Positions 14,209 to 25,259 of a stretch of 64,000 bases of DNA are shown piece by piece. Every line of letters begins with the position of its first letter. Positions within the stretch are counted from its first letter, which is position 1. The stretch comes from Cupriavidus sp. WGlv3. Lineage in GTDB: Bacteria; Pseudomonadota; Gammaproteobacteria; Burkholderiales; Burkholderiaceae. Under the pieces are notes generated by a model. The model had not been told where the DNA came from. It worked only from the letters and a program-made list of their open reading frames with translations, and ran no database searches. Made by a program: the position numbers and the translations under genes. The stretch lies in the NCBI RefSeq assembly GCF_023952475.1, contig NZ_JALHRX010000017.1, forward strand, positions 62,001 through 126,000, read 5' to 3'.

Positions 14209-17200
14209 TCACGATGAAACGTCTGGATGTGCAGGCACCGTGAATTGGACGACTGCGCCGCGGGGGAGGTTCTCTCCCACCCACAAGCGGCCGCCATGTG
14301 CGTCGATGATCGACCGGCAGATCGACAGTCCCATGCCCAGGCCGGCAGGCTTGGTCGTGTAGAACGGCGCGAACAGGCGCTCGGCATCCTGCGGCTCAAA
14401 GCCTGCTCCCGAATCGCTCACTATCACGCGCACGCAGTCAGCCTCGTGTTTCCCCGTGCTGATGACCAATTGCCGTACGCCGTCGCTGACGCTGCCCATC
14501 GCCTCGAGCGCGTTGAGGATCAGGTTGAGGAGCACTTGCTGCAGTTCGACCCGGTCGCCTTCGATGCATGGCAAACCGTCCACAAGGCGCGTCTGTACCG
14601 AAGCGCCAACCTTCGTGGCTTCGCCACGGGTCAGCTCGATCACCTCGCGGATCGCCTCGTTGATGTCTACCGGCTCCTTGCGCGGCGGCGCCTTCCGGAT
14701 CAGCTGGCGGATGCGGCCGAGCACGTCGCCGGCCCGGTTGGCATCCTTGATGATGCGGCCCAGCCCTTGCGCGGCCTCGTCGATGTTCGCAGGCCGGGCG
14801 CTCAGCCAGCGCAGTGCAGCCTGGGCGTTGGTCAGGGTCGCGGCGATCGGCTGGTTGACTTCGTGGGCGATCGAGGCCGTGAGCTGTCCCATGGTCGCAA
14901 CGCGGTTCGCGTGTGCCAGTTCGGTCTGCACCTCCCGATAGCGCCGCTCGCCCTCGCGCACTCTTTGCTCGGCCTGCTTGCGCTCGGTCAGGTCCAGCAC
15001 GAACGCGACGCCTTCCTTGCGGCCGGCTTCGAAGGTGGCCAACCCGACGATGACAGGCACACGGCTGCCATCCTTCCTGATGTACTCCTTTTCGTAGGGC
15101 CTGGCGCGCCCCGTCTTGCCGACCTCTGCCAGCGCCTGTTCGCTGCTGGCCAGCAATTCCGGCGGCGTCAGGCCTCGCCAGCTCATGCGGCCCGAGACCA
15201 GATCCTCGCGCGCATATCCCACCATGTCCAGGAACGCATCATTGGCGTCAAGAATGTTGCCGCCGGCATTCCATACGATGATGCCGATGATGTTGGCGTC
15301 GACCAGGCGCCGGATTTTCGCTTCGCGTTCCGCCAGGTCGCGGTACAAGCGCGCATTCTCCAGCGAGATCGCGGCCTGCGATGCCACCAGCTTCAGCACG
15401 GCGATGCGCGCCGGGCTGAACACGCGCGCGGTCAGATTGTTTTCGAGGTAGAGTGCGCCGGTGAGCATGCCCTGGTTCATCAACGGCAAGCAGAGAATGG
15501 ACCGTGCGCGGTGCTGTCGGATGTAAGGATCTTCGGCAAACGACGGCTCGGCCGCAGCATCGTCGAGAAAGACGCTTTCGCCGGTGCGCAGCACATGGAA
15601 GAGGACAGACTCGGGCAGCATTTCCGCGCTCACCGGCATGTCGTGCCGCAGCAACCGCGTTGCGTCCCTGCCGGTGACCACTTCCGCCGCAATCCGTTGC
15701 TCGCCGCCATCCGACCGGATCAGCACGCCCCGTTCGGCGCCGGCCTGCTCGATGGCCGTGCGCATGACCATATCGATCAGCTTTTCCAGCACGATGTCGC
15801 CCGAGGCGGCCTGCGACACCTTGATCACGGTCGCCAGGTCGAGGTGTTCGACGGGTGTCGCGATCGTGCTGGTCGGGCCGGGCACGGGCTCTGCCGTCCT
15901 GAGGCGCGGATGCATCTCCTCGAGTTGACGCACCTTCCCGTCGGCTCCCCAACGCAGGTAGCCATGGCGGGCCTTGCTGAGGTACAGATGCGCGATGTCC
16001 TCGAATTCACGCGCGGCATAGAACCGCGCAGCCAGCTCGCTGGCAAGCGCCTCGTTATGGACAAAGCCGCTTTTTTGCGCCGAGCGGATGGCCTGCTCAT
16101 AGTGCTGTTCGGCATCGACCACGCGGCCTTCGAGGCGGGCAATCTCGGCACCGACCAGCGCGGCGCGGTCCGCGAAATTCTCCGGACAGTGTTGCGCCCA
16201 GACCTGAAGCTGGCGGTGATGCTCGGCCATTGCTTCCATGTGTTGCGGTCGCTCTTCGACCGGAATAGCCTCGCACCACGCAGCACGCGCCAGCGCGCCG
16301 TAGAAGTGGTATTCCGCTTCTTCAAAGAACGAGGATGCGACCCGAAGCAGCTTTTGCGCCTTCGACGCGGCATCCAGGCCCGTTGCAAAGTCGCCGGCGA
16401 GATAGCGCGCCTGCAATTTTCGGGTCCAGTAAAAGCATTCGGCGAGCGCCAGGTCGTTGCTGCTGGCCAGATGGTCCTCGGTACGCCGCTCGTCGAACTG
16501 ATCGTCGTCGAAGCAGCCGAATTTTCGTGAGAAGCCGCGCAGCATACGCACCAGAGCAAGCTGCGTGTCGATGAAATCAACGACCAGGCCGAACCTCACC
16601 TTCTCGGCATAGGCCCGCCCTTGTTCGGCTTCGCGTTGCACCTCAGGCAGCGGCTCGCCGGCGAAGAGCAGGTCCGAGTTGAGGTTGTTGCCCGCGAAAG
16701 CGCCATACGCGAGGTCGCCTATCCGGTTGGCCGCGGCGAATGCGCGGCGCAGTAGCTCACGGCAAGTCCGTACCGGCTTCAGCCACCGCACGACAAAAAT
16801 CGAGAAGCAGAGAAACGTCTTGGCCTCGAAGCGCCGGAGCCCGCGCCGGTCCACCAGTTCGCAGCCGAGCAGGCCGAAGCGGTATCCGGCCTGGTAGTCG
16901 CCGAAGCGCTGCCCGGCAACCCTACCGACATTGGCGAAGAGCACGCACGATGCATCGCAGATGCCCCTTTCGATGCTAAGGCTGACCGCCTTGCAGATCG
17001 TCAGGCACGTCAGGTTCACGTCCGTCTGCACCGCCGGCGCGAAGAGCTTGCTCAGCGCCTCGACCGTGCCTAGAGACTCCGCGTCATCCATCAGCGGCAA
17101 ATCGATCAGGTCCTCGATGCCTCGCTTGCCGAGCTGAGTCCAGATGCGATCGTATTCCTGTCGCACCGCGTCGTCGCTCGGATGGGCCGACCACTCGATG

Positions 17201-19749
17201 CCGGCATGCCGGAGGTAAGCCAGGCATACCGCGACCGCGCGGTCACTGCGATCCAGCACCAGATAGACATCCAGTTGCAGACACGCGACCAGCGCCTTTT
17301 CGACCATGGTCGTAGCGCGCTCCGAGATCGCTGCCAGGCGCTCGTCGGCCACCGACAACTGCCCGGTCAGGAATTCGCACTCGGCACGGTTGAGAGCCAG
17401 TGCAAAGCTCAAGCCATGGCGGTGCTCCCAGCGATCGTCGCCCAGTAGGTCCGCGCCGGTGACCAGATAGGTCAGTGCAGAGGCATAGGCCGTCGACGCC
17501 TTGGCGCGCTGGCCGGCAATTAGATTGAATTCGGCCAGTTGCTCGCGTTCGGCCTGATCTGTGATCAGCGAGGCGCCACGATTGAGCTGCCCCACGATTT
17601 CAAAGATCGCCTCTTCGCGCTTCTCCGTGCAGGTTTGTGCAGCGAGCAGCCGCCCGATCCGCAGATGGATCTCGGTGCGAGAGGCCTCCGGGATCTGCGA
17701 ATAAGCGGCCTCGTGAACGCGATCGTGGATAAATTGGTACGAGCCTTCCGACCGCTCGACCAGCTCCTGGCGGACCGCCTCCCACAACGCCGTGTGAACC
17801 TGTGGCGCGGGCATGTCGAGAACGGTCGATAGTGTTGCAATCTCGGCGACGTTGCCGAGACAGGCAAGCTGGTGCAATGCCCGCTGCGTCTCGGCCGGCA
17901 GGCGGGCCAGCTTGACGACCATCAGGTCCACGACATTGTCGGTGTAGCCCTTGGCATGAATGCGGTCGGCATTCCAGCACCATTGCCTCGCGTCATGATC
18001 GAAGGCAAGCAGATCCTCGTCGACCAGCGCGTGCAGGAACTGGATCACGAAGAACGGATTCCCCGCGGTCTTGTCATGTACCAGTCGCGCCAGGGGGGCG
18101 ATGCGCTCCGGCTCACTGTGCAATGCCTCCGCGACCAGCTCTGTGATGTGCTTGCCGCCAAGCGGCGCCAGGGTGATTTGCTCGATCCTGGCGCCCGCGT
18201 CGCGGATCGCCTGGAGCTTGCGCGTGAGCGGATGCGTGGCATCGACCTCATTGTCGCGATAGGCGCCGATCAACATCAGGTGGCGCAGTTCCGAACGGGT
18301 CAGCAGGTGCTCGAGCAGGTCGAGCGTTGCCGCGTCGAGCCATTGCAGATCGTCCAGAAACAGGGCGAGCGGATGCTCCTCGCGCGCAAACACGCCGATA
18401 AAGCTGCGGAACACGAGCAGGAAGCGGTGTTGTGCCTGTTGTGGCTCGAGCACGGGCACCGGTGGCGGCTCGCCGATGATGAGCTTCAGCTCGGGAATCA
18501 GGTCGGTCATCAGCCGGGCGTTGGGCCCAAGCGCCTCCAGCAACGCCCCGCGCCAGCTCGCCAGTTCCGCGTCGCGCTTGCCCAGCAGCGGCCGCACCAG
18601 GCCCTGGAATGCCTGCACCAGGGTCGAATAGGGAATGTCGCGCTTGTACTGGTCGAACTTGCCGGATGCGAAGATGCCCCGTGGCGGCACCAGCACCTTG
18701 TGCAGTTCATTGACGACCGAGGATTTGCCGATGCCGGAATAACCGGAGACGAGCACCAGCTCCGGCGTGCCGCTCTTCAGAGTCCGATCGAACGCTTCGA
18801 TGAGGATACCGACCTCGCGCTCCCGGCCGTACAGCTTCTCCGGAACAAGCAGCTGGTCGCGCGTGCCGTGCTCGTCCAGCGGGAACTCGTCAACACGGTG
18901 CTGTCGCTCCCAGTCTGCCAGACAGCGCTGCAGGTCATGTTCGACCCCGGCGGCGGTCTGGTAGCGCTCCTCGGCAGTCTTGGCCAGCAGCTTCATGACG
19001 ACGTGCGATACCACCGTGGGAATGGAATCGATCCGCATGCTGGGCGGCTCCGGCTTCCTGGCGATATGGCAGTGCACCCACTCCATCGGATCAGCGCCCG
19101 TGAACGGCAAGGTGCCGGTCAACATCTGGTACAGCGTGACGCCGAAAGCATAGAGATCGCTGCGCGAATCGATCGAACGGTTCATGCGTCCGGTCTGCTC
19201 TGGCGCCATGTAGGCCAGCGTGCCGGCGATGGTCTCGGGCGGCTCCGGGGCCTGCCGCTCGCGCGGCAGCCGCGAGGCCAGGCCGAAGCCGGTGAGCCGA
19301 ACCCTTCCGTCGGCGCAATTGACCACGATATGGGTGGGCTTGAGATCCTTGTGAATCAGGCCGCGCTGGTGCAGCTTGACCAGCGCTGCGGCAATTCCGG
19401 CCGCGAGCCGCAGGCATTGGCCGATTTCCATGGGCGCCCCGAGCAGGCGCGCAAGCGGCTCGCCGGAGGGGTCCTCGAGCACCAGCAGGTTCCGACCACC
19501 CTCCCGCACCAGTTCCAGCGGCCGCAACGCCCACGCGCCATCGAGGTCGTCCTTCAGGCCGAATTCGTGGGCCAGGCGGTCAAGGCTGGCGGGCGTGGGT
19601 TGCTCCGCGGCAGACAGCGCAAGCAGCACGTGATGGTCATCGCCCTCCCCGGGGCGCCGCCCCCGGCAGAAGACGCGCTCGCCGTCCTCCCACAAGATTT
19701 GCAGGCTCAGGCTGCTCACCATAGGCGCCGAAACCATGTGTAGGTTCAT
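14209..19749 (-). CDS. Giant Ser/Thr-kinase-like / AAA-ATPase / GAF / PAS / histidine-kinase hybrid
   Basis: A single 1846-aa protein. In order: a Ser/Thr protein-kinase domain (about 25-280; HKDLKPTHIVV near 133, MAPEQTGRMNRS), a large STAND-type ATPase (Walker A SGYSGIGKSS near 336, then LALFLDDLQWLD), a long helical, TPR-like middle (about 650-1300), a GAF domain (about 1340-1470), a PAS domain (about 1480-1600), and a histidine kinase with H-box SIAHEVNQP (His about 1627) and ATP-binding motifs (LILNALEAM, DSGAGFEPQD, GLGMGLSI). The start at 19749 has GGAG 6 nt upstream. The kinase DFG motif reads GFG (LTGFGLAS), so phosphotransfer there is doubtful. No response regulator or receiver domain is adjacent. 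It is presumably a cytosolic sensor; signal and partner are unknown. Confidence 0.92.
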   Translation of the reverse strand: MNLHMVSAPMVSSLSLQILWEDGERVFCRGRRPGEGDDHHVLLALSAAEQPTPASLDRLAHEFGLKDDLDGAWALRPLELVREGGRNLLVLEDPSGEPLARLLGAPMEIGQCLRLAAGIAAALVKLHQRGLIHKDLKPTHIVVNCADGRVRLTGFGLASRLPRERQAPEPPETIAGTLAYMAPEQTGRMNRSIDSRSDLYAFGVTLYQMLTGTLPFTGADPMEWVHCHIARKPEPPSMRIDSIPTVVSHVVMKLLAKTAEERYQTAAGVEHDLQRCLADWERQHRVDEFPLDEHGTRDQLLVPEKLYGREREVGILIEAFDRTLKSGTPELVLVSGYSGIGKSSVVNELHKVLVPPRGIFASGKFDQYKRDIPYSTLVQAFQGLVRPLLGKRDAELASWRGALLEALGPNARLMTDLIPELKLIIGEPPPVPVLEPQQAQHRFLLVFRSFIGVFAREEHPLALFLDDLQWLDAATLDLLEHLLTRSELRHLMLIGAYRDNEVDATHPLTRKLQAIRDAGARIEQITLAPLGGKHITELVAEALHSEPERIAPLARLVHDKTAGNPFFVIQFLHALVDEDLLAFDHDARQWCWNADRIHAKGYTDNVVDLMVVKLARLPAETQRALHQLACLGNVAEIATLSTVLDMPAPQVHTALWEAVRQELVERSEGSYQFIHDRVHEAAYSQIPEASRTEIHLRIGRLLAAQTCTEKREEAIFEIVGQLNRGASLITDQAEREQLAEFNLIAGQRAKASTAYASALTYLVTGADLLGDDRWEHRHGLSFALALNRAECEFLTGQLSVADERLAAISERATTMVEKALVACLQLDVYLVLDRSDRAVAVCLAYLRHAGIEWSAHPSDDAVRQEYDRIWTQLGKRGIEDLIDLPLMDDAESLGTVEALSKLFAPAVQTDVNLTCLTICKAVSLSIERGICDASCVLFANVGRVAGQRFGDYQAGYRFGLLGCELVDRRGLRRFEAKTFLCFSIFVVRWLKPVRTCRELLRRAFAAANRIGDLAYGAFAGNNLNSDLLFAGEPLPEVQREAEQGRAYAEKVRFGLVVDFIDTQLALVRMLRGFSRKFGCFDDDQFDERRTEDHLASSNDLALAECFYWTRKLQARYLAGDFATGLDAASKAQKLLRVASSFFEEAEYHFYGALARAAWCEAIPVEERPQHMEAMAEHHRQLQVWAQHCPENFADRAALVGAEIARLEGRVVDAEQHYEQAIRSAQKSGFVHNEALASELAARFYAAREFEDIAHLYLSKARHGYLRWGADGKVRQLEEMHPRLRTAEPVPGPTSTIATPVEHLDLATVIKVSQAASGDIVLEKLIDMVMRTAIEQAGAERGVLIRSDGGEQRIAAEVVTGRDATRLLRHDMPVSAEMLPESVLFHVLRTGESVFLDDAAAEPSFAEDPYIRQHRARSILCLPLMNQGMLTGALYLENNLTARVFSPARIAVLKLVASQAAISLENARLYRDLAEREAKIRRLVDANIIGIIVWNAGGNILDANDAFLDMVGYAREDLVSGRMSWRGLTPPELLASSEQALAEVGKTGRARPYEKEYIRKDGSRVPVIVGLATFEAGRKEGVAFVLDLTERKQAEQRVREGERRYREVQTELAHANRVATMGQLTASIAHEVNQPIAATLTNAQAALRWLSARPANIDEAAQGLGRIIKDANRAGDVLGRIRQLIRKAPPRKEPVDINEAIREVIELTRGEATKVGASVQTRLVDGLPCIEGDRVELQQVLLNLILNALEAMGSVSDGVRQLVISTGKHEADCVRVIVSDSGAGFEPQDAERLFAPFYTTKPAGLGMGLSICRSIIDAHGGRLWVGENLPRGAVVQFTVPAHPDVSS

Positions 19750-19990
19750 CTCGCACTCCGAAAGAGGCTTCTGCCCAGCGTCAGGCTGGAGACGAACGCC
19801 ACATTCGTCCGACATAACGGGCAAGATACGCTCAAAGAGCCTTTCGCCCCGGCGTTACTGCAGTACCGTGCGCCTCCTTAGCTTACACCTCGGCGCCGCG
19901 CCACCATGGGATTAGCGCGTCGGCCCATAATGACCGCCAGCACACCTTACGATAACGGTGCCCGGACGCACGGAGCGATCAAACGACCAC

Positions 19991-20020
19991 AAAAAAAAAA
20001 GACCCAGATCGCTCTGAGTC
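19991..20020 (-). terminator. Terminator after tRNA-Val
   Basis: On the minus strand, GACTCAGA, loop GCGA, TCTGGGTC (8 bp with one G-T pair), then ten T. It lies 24 bp beyond the tRNA 3' end. Confidence 0.9.
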
Positions 20021-20043
20021 CTTGATTCGCGCTGGCAGAGCGG

Positions 20044-20119
20044 TGGTGGGTGCTGAGGGGTTCGAACCCCCGACCTACGCCTTGTAAGGGCGCCGCTCTA
20101 CCAACTGAGCTAAGCACCC
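20044..20119 (-). tRNA. tRNA-Val (anticodon UAC)
   Basis: A full cloverleaf on the minus strand: acceptor GGGTGCT/AGCACCC, D-arm GCTCAGTTGGTAGAGC, anticodon stem GCGCC/GGCGT with loop CTTACAA (anticodon TAC), T-arm with TTCGAAC, and encoded CCA. 76 nt. Confidence 0.97.
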
Positions 20120-20210
20120 GCTCGACCATCGCAGGCTGTCTGCCTGCAAACTTGCTGAACGCTCCGCACCTCGCGGCAGCTGCCGTGGTTTGCGTTGCGA
20201 GGGCGCAAGT

Positions 20211-20237
20211 TTAATACATGTGATTTCGATTTGCCAA
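20211..20237 (-). promoter_or_regulatory. Possible promoter of tRNA-Val
   Basis: On the minus strand, TTGGCA (20237-20232) and TATTAA (20216-20211) are separated by 15 nt, between the lon terminator and the tRNA. The spacing is short of the ideal 17, and it would give a leader of about 85 nt. Confidence 0.35.
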
Positions 20238-20250
20238 GGCCCGCGCGGAC

Positions 20251-20290
20251 AAAAAAAACGCCGCCGGGCATCGCTGCCCTGCGGCGTTTT
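20251..20290 (-). terminator. Terminator after lon
   Basis: On the minus strand, AACGCCGC-A-GGGCA, loop GCGA, TGCCC-G-GCGGCGTT followed by eight T. It starts 21 bp after the lon stop codon. Confidence 0.92.
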
Positions 20291-20311
20291 GTTCATGCGG
20301 CCGAGGCGTAG

Positions 20312-22723
20312 TCAGTGGTGCAGGCGCTCGACCTTGGCCGTGGCCTTGTCGGCCACCTCGGCGGGCTTGGCGTCTTCTTCCGGCAGCGCCTCGGGCTTGC
20401 GCTCGAGCGCCAGTTCCAGCACCTTGTCGATCCAGCGCACCGGCACGATCTCGATGGCGTTCTTGACGTTGTCCGGGATCTCGGCCAGGTCCTTGACGTT
20501 TTCCTCGGGGATCAGCACCAGCTTGATGCCGCCGCGGTGGGCTGCCAGCAGCTTCTCCTTGAGGCCGCCGATGGGCAGCACCTCGCCGCGCAGCGTGATC
20601 TCGCCGGTCATGGCGACATCCGCGCGCACCGGGATGCCGGTCAGCACCGACACCAGCGCCGTGGTCATGGCACCGCCCGCAGACGGGCCGTCCTTGGGCG
20701 TGGCGCCTTCGGGCACGTGGATGTGGATGTCGCGCTTCTCGAACATCTCATCCGTGATGCCCAGGCGGCGTGCCCGCGAACGCACCACCGAGCGCGCGGC
20801 CTCGACCGATTCCTTCATCACGTCGCCCAGCGAACCGGTGCGCGTGATGTTGCCCTTGCCCGGCATGATCGCGGCTTCGATGGTCAGCAGGTCTCCGCCC
20901 ACCTCGGTCCACGCCAGGCCAGTCACCTGGCCCACCTGGTTTTCCTTGCCGGCCAGGCCGAAGTCGTACTTGCGTACGCCCAGGAACTTGTCGAGGTTGT
21001 CCGAATCGACCTTGATCGTGCCCGACTCCTTCTTCAGCAGCAGCAGCTTGACCGCCTTGCGGGCAATCTTGGAGACCTCGCGTTCGAGCGAACGCACACC
21101 GGCTTCGCGCGTGTAGTAGCGGATGATGTCGCGGATCGCCGCATCGGTGACCTCGATCTCGCCCGGCTTCAGACCATTGTTCTTGATCTGTTTCGGCAGC
21201 AGGTAACGCGTGGCGATGTTGAGCTTCTCTTCCTCGGTGTAACCCGACAGGCGGATCACTTCCATACGGTCGAGCAGCGGCGGCGGAATGTTCAGCGAGT
21301 TCGACGTCGCCACGAACATCACGTCGGACAGGTCGAAGTCGACCTCGATGTAGTGGTCCTGGAACGTGTGGTTCTGTTCCGGGTCCAGCACCTCGAGCAG
21401 CGCCGACGACGGATCGCCGCGGAAATCCTGGCCCATCTTGTCGATCTCGTCGAGCAGGAAGAGCGGATTGCGCACGCCAACCTTCGACAGGCTCTGCAGG
21501 ATCTTGCCCGGCATCGACCCGATGTAGGTACGGCGGTGGCCGCGGATCTCGGCCTCGTCACGCACGCCACCCAGTGCCATGCGCACGAACTTGCGGTTCG
21601 TCGCGCGCGCCACCGACTGGCCGAGCGAGGTCTTGCCCACGCCGGGAGGCCCGACCAGGCAGAGGATGGGTGCCTTCACCTTGTCCACGCGCTGTTGCAC
21701 CGCGAGGTACTCGAGAATGCGTTCCTTGACCTTCTCCAGGCCATAGTGGTCTTCATCCAGCACGCGCTCGGCGTTGGCGAGGTCGTTGTTGACCTTGCTC
21801 TTCTTGCGCCACGGCAGGTTCACCAGCGTGTCGATGTAGTTGCGCACGACGGTGGCCTCGGCCGACATCGGCGACATCAGCTTGAGCTTCTTGAATTCGG
21901 CGTCGGCCTTCTTCTTGGCTTCCTTCGGCATGCGCGCAGCCTTGATGCGCTTGTCGAGTTCTTCCAGGTCGGCGCCTTCTTCGCCCTCGCCCAGTTCCTT
22001 CTGGATGGCCTTGACCTGCTCGTTCAGGTAGTACTCGCGCTGGCTCTTCTCCATCTGGCGCTTGACGCGGCCACGGATGCGCTTTTCGACCTGCAGGATG
22101 TCGATCTCGCCCTCGAGCTGCGACAGCAGGCTTTCCAGGCGCTCGGTCACGTTGACCATCTCCAGGATCTTCTGCTTCTGCTCGAGCTTGATCGGCAGGT
22201 GCGCGGCGATGGTATCCGCCAGGCGCCCGGCCTCGTCGATGCCCGACAGCGAGGTCAGGATCTCCGGAGGGATCTTCTTGTTGAGCTTCACGTACTGGTC
22301 GAACTGCGACACGATCGCGCGGCGCAGGGCCTCGGTCTCGGCGCTTTCGCCAGGTGCGGGCGGCACGGGCACGGCTTCGCACATGAAGTGCGAATCGTCC
22401 TCGCTCACCTCGCGGATGTTTGCGCGCTGGGTGCCCTCGACCAGCACCTTCACGGTACCGTCGGGCAGCTTCAGCATTTGCAGGATATTGGCGATGCAGC
22501 CGACCTCGTACAGGTCGTCGGCGGTCGGCTCGTCCTTGGCCGCCGTCTTCTGGGCTACGAGCATGATGCTCTTGCCCGCCTCCATCGCAGTCTCAAGCGC
22601 CTTGATGGACTTTGGGCGTCCCACGAACAGCGGGATCACCATGTGCGGAAACACCACCACGTCGCGCAGCGGCAACAGTGGGAGGCGAATCGGCTCGGCC
22701 GGGAGGAGTTGTGTTCCGGACAT
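20312..22723 (-). CDS. lon: ATP-dependent protease Lon (La)
   Basis: An 803-aa LonA. The N-terminal substrate domain starts LPLLPLRDVVVFPHMVIPLFVGRPKS. The AAA module has Walker A GPPGVGKTSLGQS (about residue 355) and Walker B LFLLDEIDKM. The C-terminal protease domain carries the Ser in PKDGPSAGGAM and the Lys in GGLKEKLLAAHRGG. It degrades misfolded and regulatory proteins in the cytosol. The start at 22723 is chosen because GGGG sits 6 nt upstream; ATGs at 22726 and 22744 are in frame. It is last in the conserved order tig-clpP-clpX-lon, but clpX ends with its own terminator, so lon is probably transcribed separately from the sigma-32-like promoter at 22754-22781. Confidence 0.98.
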   Translation of the reverse strand: MSGTQLLPAEPIRLPLLPLRDVVVFPHMVIPLFVGRPKSIKALETAMEAGKSIMLVAQKTAAKDEPTADDLYEVGCIANILQMLKLPDGTVKVLVEGTQRANIREVSEDDSHFMCEAVPVPPAPGESAETEALRRAIVSQFDQYVKLNKKIPPEILTSLSGIDEAGRLADTIAAHLPIKLEQKQKILEMVNVTERLESLLSQLEGEIDILQVEKRIRGRVKRQMEKSQREYYLNEQVKAIQKELGEGEEGADLEELDKRIKAARMPKEAKKKADAEFKKLKLMSPMSAEATVVRNYIDTLVNLPWRKKSKVNNDLANAERVLDEDHYGLEKVKERILEYLAVQQRVDKVKAPILCLVGPPGVGKTSLGQSVARATNRKFVRMALGGVRDEAEIRGHRRTYIGSMPGKILQSLSKVGVRNPLFLLDEIDKMGQDFRGDPSSALLEVLDPEQNHTFQDHYIEVDFDLSDVMFVATSNSLNIPPPLLDRMEVIRLSGYTEEEKLNIATRYLLPKQIKNNGLKPGEIEVTDAAIRDIIRYYTREAGVRSLEREVSKIARKAVKLLLLKKESGTIKVDSDNLDKFLGVRKYDFGLAGKENQVGQVTGLAWTEVGGDLLTIEAAIMPGKGNITRTGSLGDVMKESVEAARSVVRSRARRLGITDEMFEKRDIHIHVPEGATPKDGPSAGGAMTTALVSVLTGIPVRADVAMTGEITLRGEVLPIGGLKEKLLAAHRGGIKLVLIPEENVKDLAEIPDNVKNAIEIVPVRWIDKVLELALERKPEALPEEDAKPAEVADKATAKVERLHH

Positions 22724-22753
22724 CATTTTCCCCAAGTCAGTCATTTAAGGCGT

Positions 22754-22781
22754 AAATTGGGCCGCCCGAATCGATTACAAG
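22754..22781 (-). promoter_or_regulatory. Candidate sigma-32 (heat-shock) promoter of lon
   Basis: On the minus strand, CTTGTAA (22781-22775), 13-nt spacer, CCCAATTT (22761-22754). This is close to the sigma-32 consensus CTTGAAA-N13-15-CCCCATNT. A start near 22747 would give a leader of about 24 nt before the lon ATG. Confidence 0.65.
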
Positions 22782-22889
22782 ATACGTGCCAATCGATTCA
22801 TCAAGGCAGGCAGATGCCGCTACCTGCACTTGGTGGCCCCTCTGAAACAGCATACCCGCGTTTCCTCCCTCTCGTCGGTAGAAATAAAC

Positions 22890-22921
22890 AAAAAAAAGCC
22901 GCTCGCTTCTACGCGAACGGC
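22890..22921 (-). terminator. Terminator after clpX
   Basis: On the minus strand, GCCGTTCGC, 6-nt loop, GCGAGCGGC (9 bp, one G-T pair), then eight T. It separates clpX from lon. Confidence 0.9.
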
Positions 22922-22979
22922 CTTTTCCGCCCTGCTGCCCGTGTGGTGCCGACCTCTGACCACTCTGGCAGGCCTCGCG

Positions 22980-24257
<1,278 letters not shown>

Positions 24258-24404
24258 AGGAATCAGTCACTTTTGCAGTGCGCACACCGCGGGGCGACAG
24301 GCTCCTCGGCGATACGCTTCAAACGCATCATACGCCAAAACAATTGGCACCACCGGCGGTTCCCCCCGGCTGTGGGGCGAAGGCCCCGTTTCACCGGTTC
24401 CGAT

Positions 24405-24431
24405 GCAAAAAACGAGGCACGGGGCCTCGTT
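24405..24431 (-). terminator. Terminator after clpP
   Basis: On the minus strand, AACGAGGC, loop CCCGT, GCCTCGTT followed by six T. It lies between clpP and clpX, so clpX either has its own promoter or depends on readthrough. Confidence 0.88.
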
Positions 24432-24509
24432 CCGGTGTAGCCTTCGCCATTTGAGCCCAGCCGATGTGGCCGGCCGCCGTCGCACCACAGGGCACGGCGA
24501 CGTGCCGCA

Positions 24510-25160
24510 TCAGCCGCGGCGGGCGAGCACCTTGTCGATCAGGCCGTAGTCGACCGCCTGGTCGCCGCTCATGAAGTTGTCGCGATCGGTGTCGCGCGCA
24601 ATCTTCTCGACCGGCTGGCCGGTCACTTCCGACAGGATGGTGTTGAGCCGCTCGCGCAGGTACAGGATCTCGCGCGCCTGGATCTCGATGTCCGAGGCCT
24701 GGCCGCGCGCGCCGCCCAGCGGCTGGTGGATCATGATGCGCGAGTTGGGCAGCGCCGAACGCTTGCCCTTGGCACCCGCCGCCAGCAGGAAGGCGCCCAT
24801 GCTGGCCGCCATGCCCATGCACAGCGTCGACACGTCCGGCTTGATGAACTGCATGGTGTCGTAGATGGCCAGCCCCGCCGACACCGAACCGCCCGGCGAA
24901 TTGATGTACAGGGACACGTCCTTGTCGGGGTTCTCGCTTTCCAGGAACAGCAGCTGTGCCACCACCAGGTTGGCGGTCTGGTCGTTGACCTCGCCCACCA
25001 TGAACACCACGCGCTCCTTCAGCAGGCGCGAGTAGATGTCATAGGCGCGCTCGCCCCGGCCGGACTGCTCGACGACCATCGGCACCAGCCCCAGGCCCTG
25101 GGTTTCCAGTGCCGAAGCCTGCGTGGTGGCGAGACGGTCAAGCAAATCATTGCGGGTCAT
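24510..25160 (-). CDS. clpP: ClpP, protease subunit of ClpXP/ClpAP
   Basis: A 216-aa serine protease. The catalytic triad is visible: Ser in MGMAASMGAFLL, His in RIMIHQPLGG and Asp in ARDTDRDNFM. The INSPGGSVSAG strand and the handle region are normal. The start at 25160 (MTRNDLL) has GGAG 7 nt upstream; an ATG at 25196 would add an unlikely leader. It forms the tetradecameric degradation chamber with ClpX (next gene). The order tig-clpP-clpX-lon is conserved in proteobacteria. Confidence 0.98.
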   Translation of the reverse strand: MTRNDLLDRLATTQASALETQGLGLVPMVVEQSGRGERAYDIYSRLLKERVVFMVGEVNDQTANLVVAQLLFLESENPDKDVSLYINSPGGSVSAGLAIYDTMQFIKPDVSTLCMGMAASMGAFLLAAGAKGKRSALPNSRIMIHQPLGGARGQASDIEIQAREILYLRERLNTILSEVTGQPVEKIARDTDRDNFMSGDQAVDYGLIDKVLARRG

Positions 25161-25259
25161 GCATGTTCTCCATGGATTCGTCGGATCGCAAGGCAATCCG
25201 GGTAACTCGGGAAGTTCCGGCCCCGCACCGTGGCGCGGGGCTGCCGGTCACTTCCGGCC

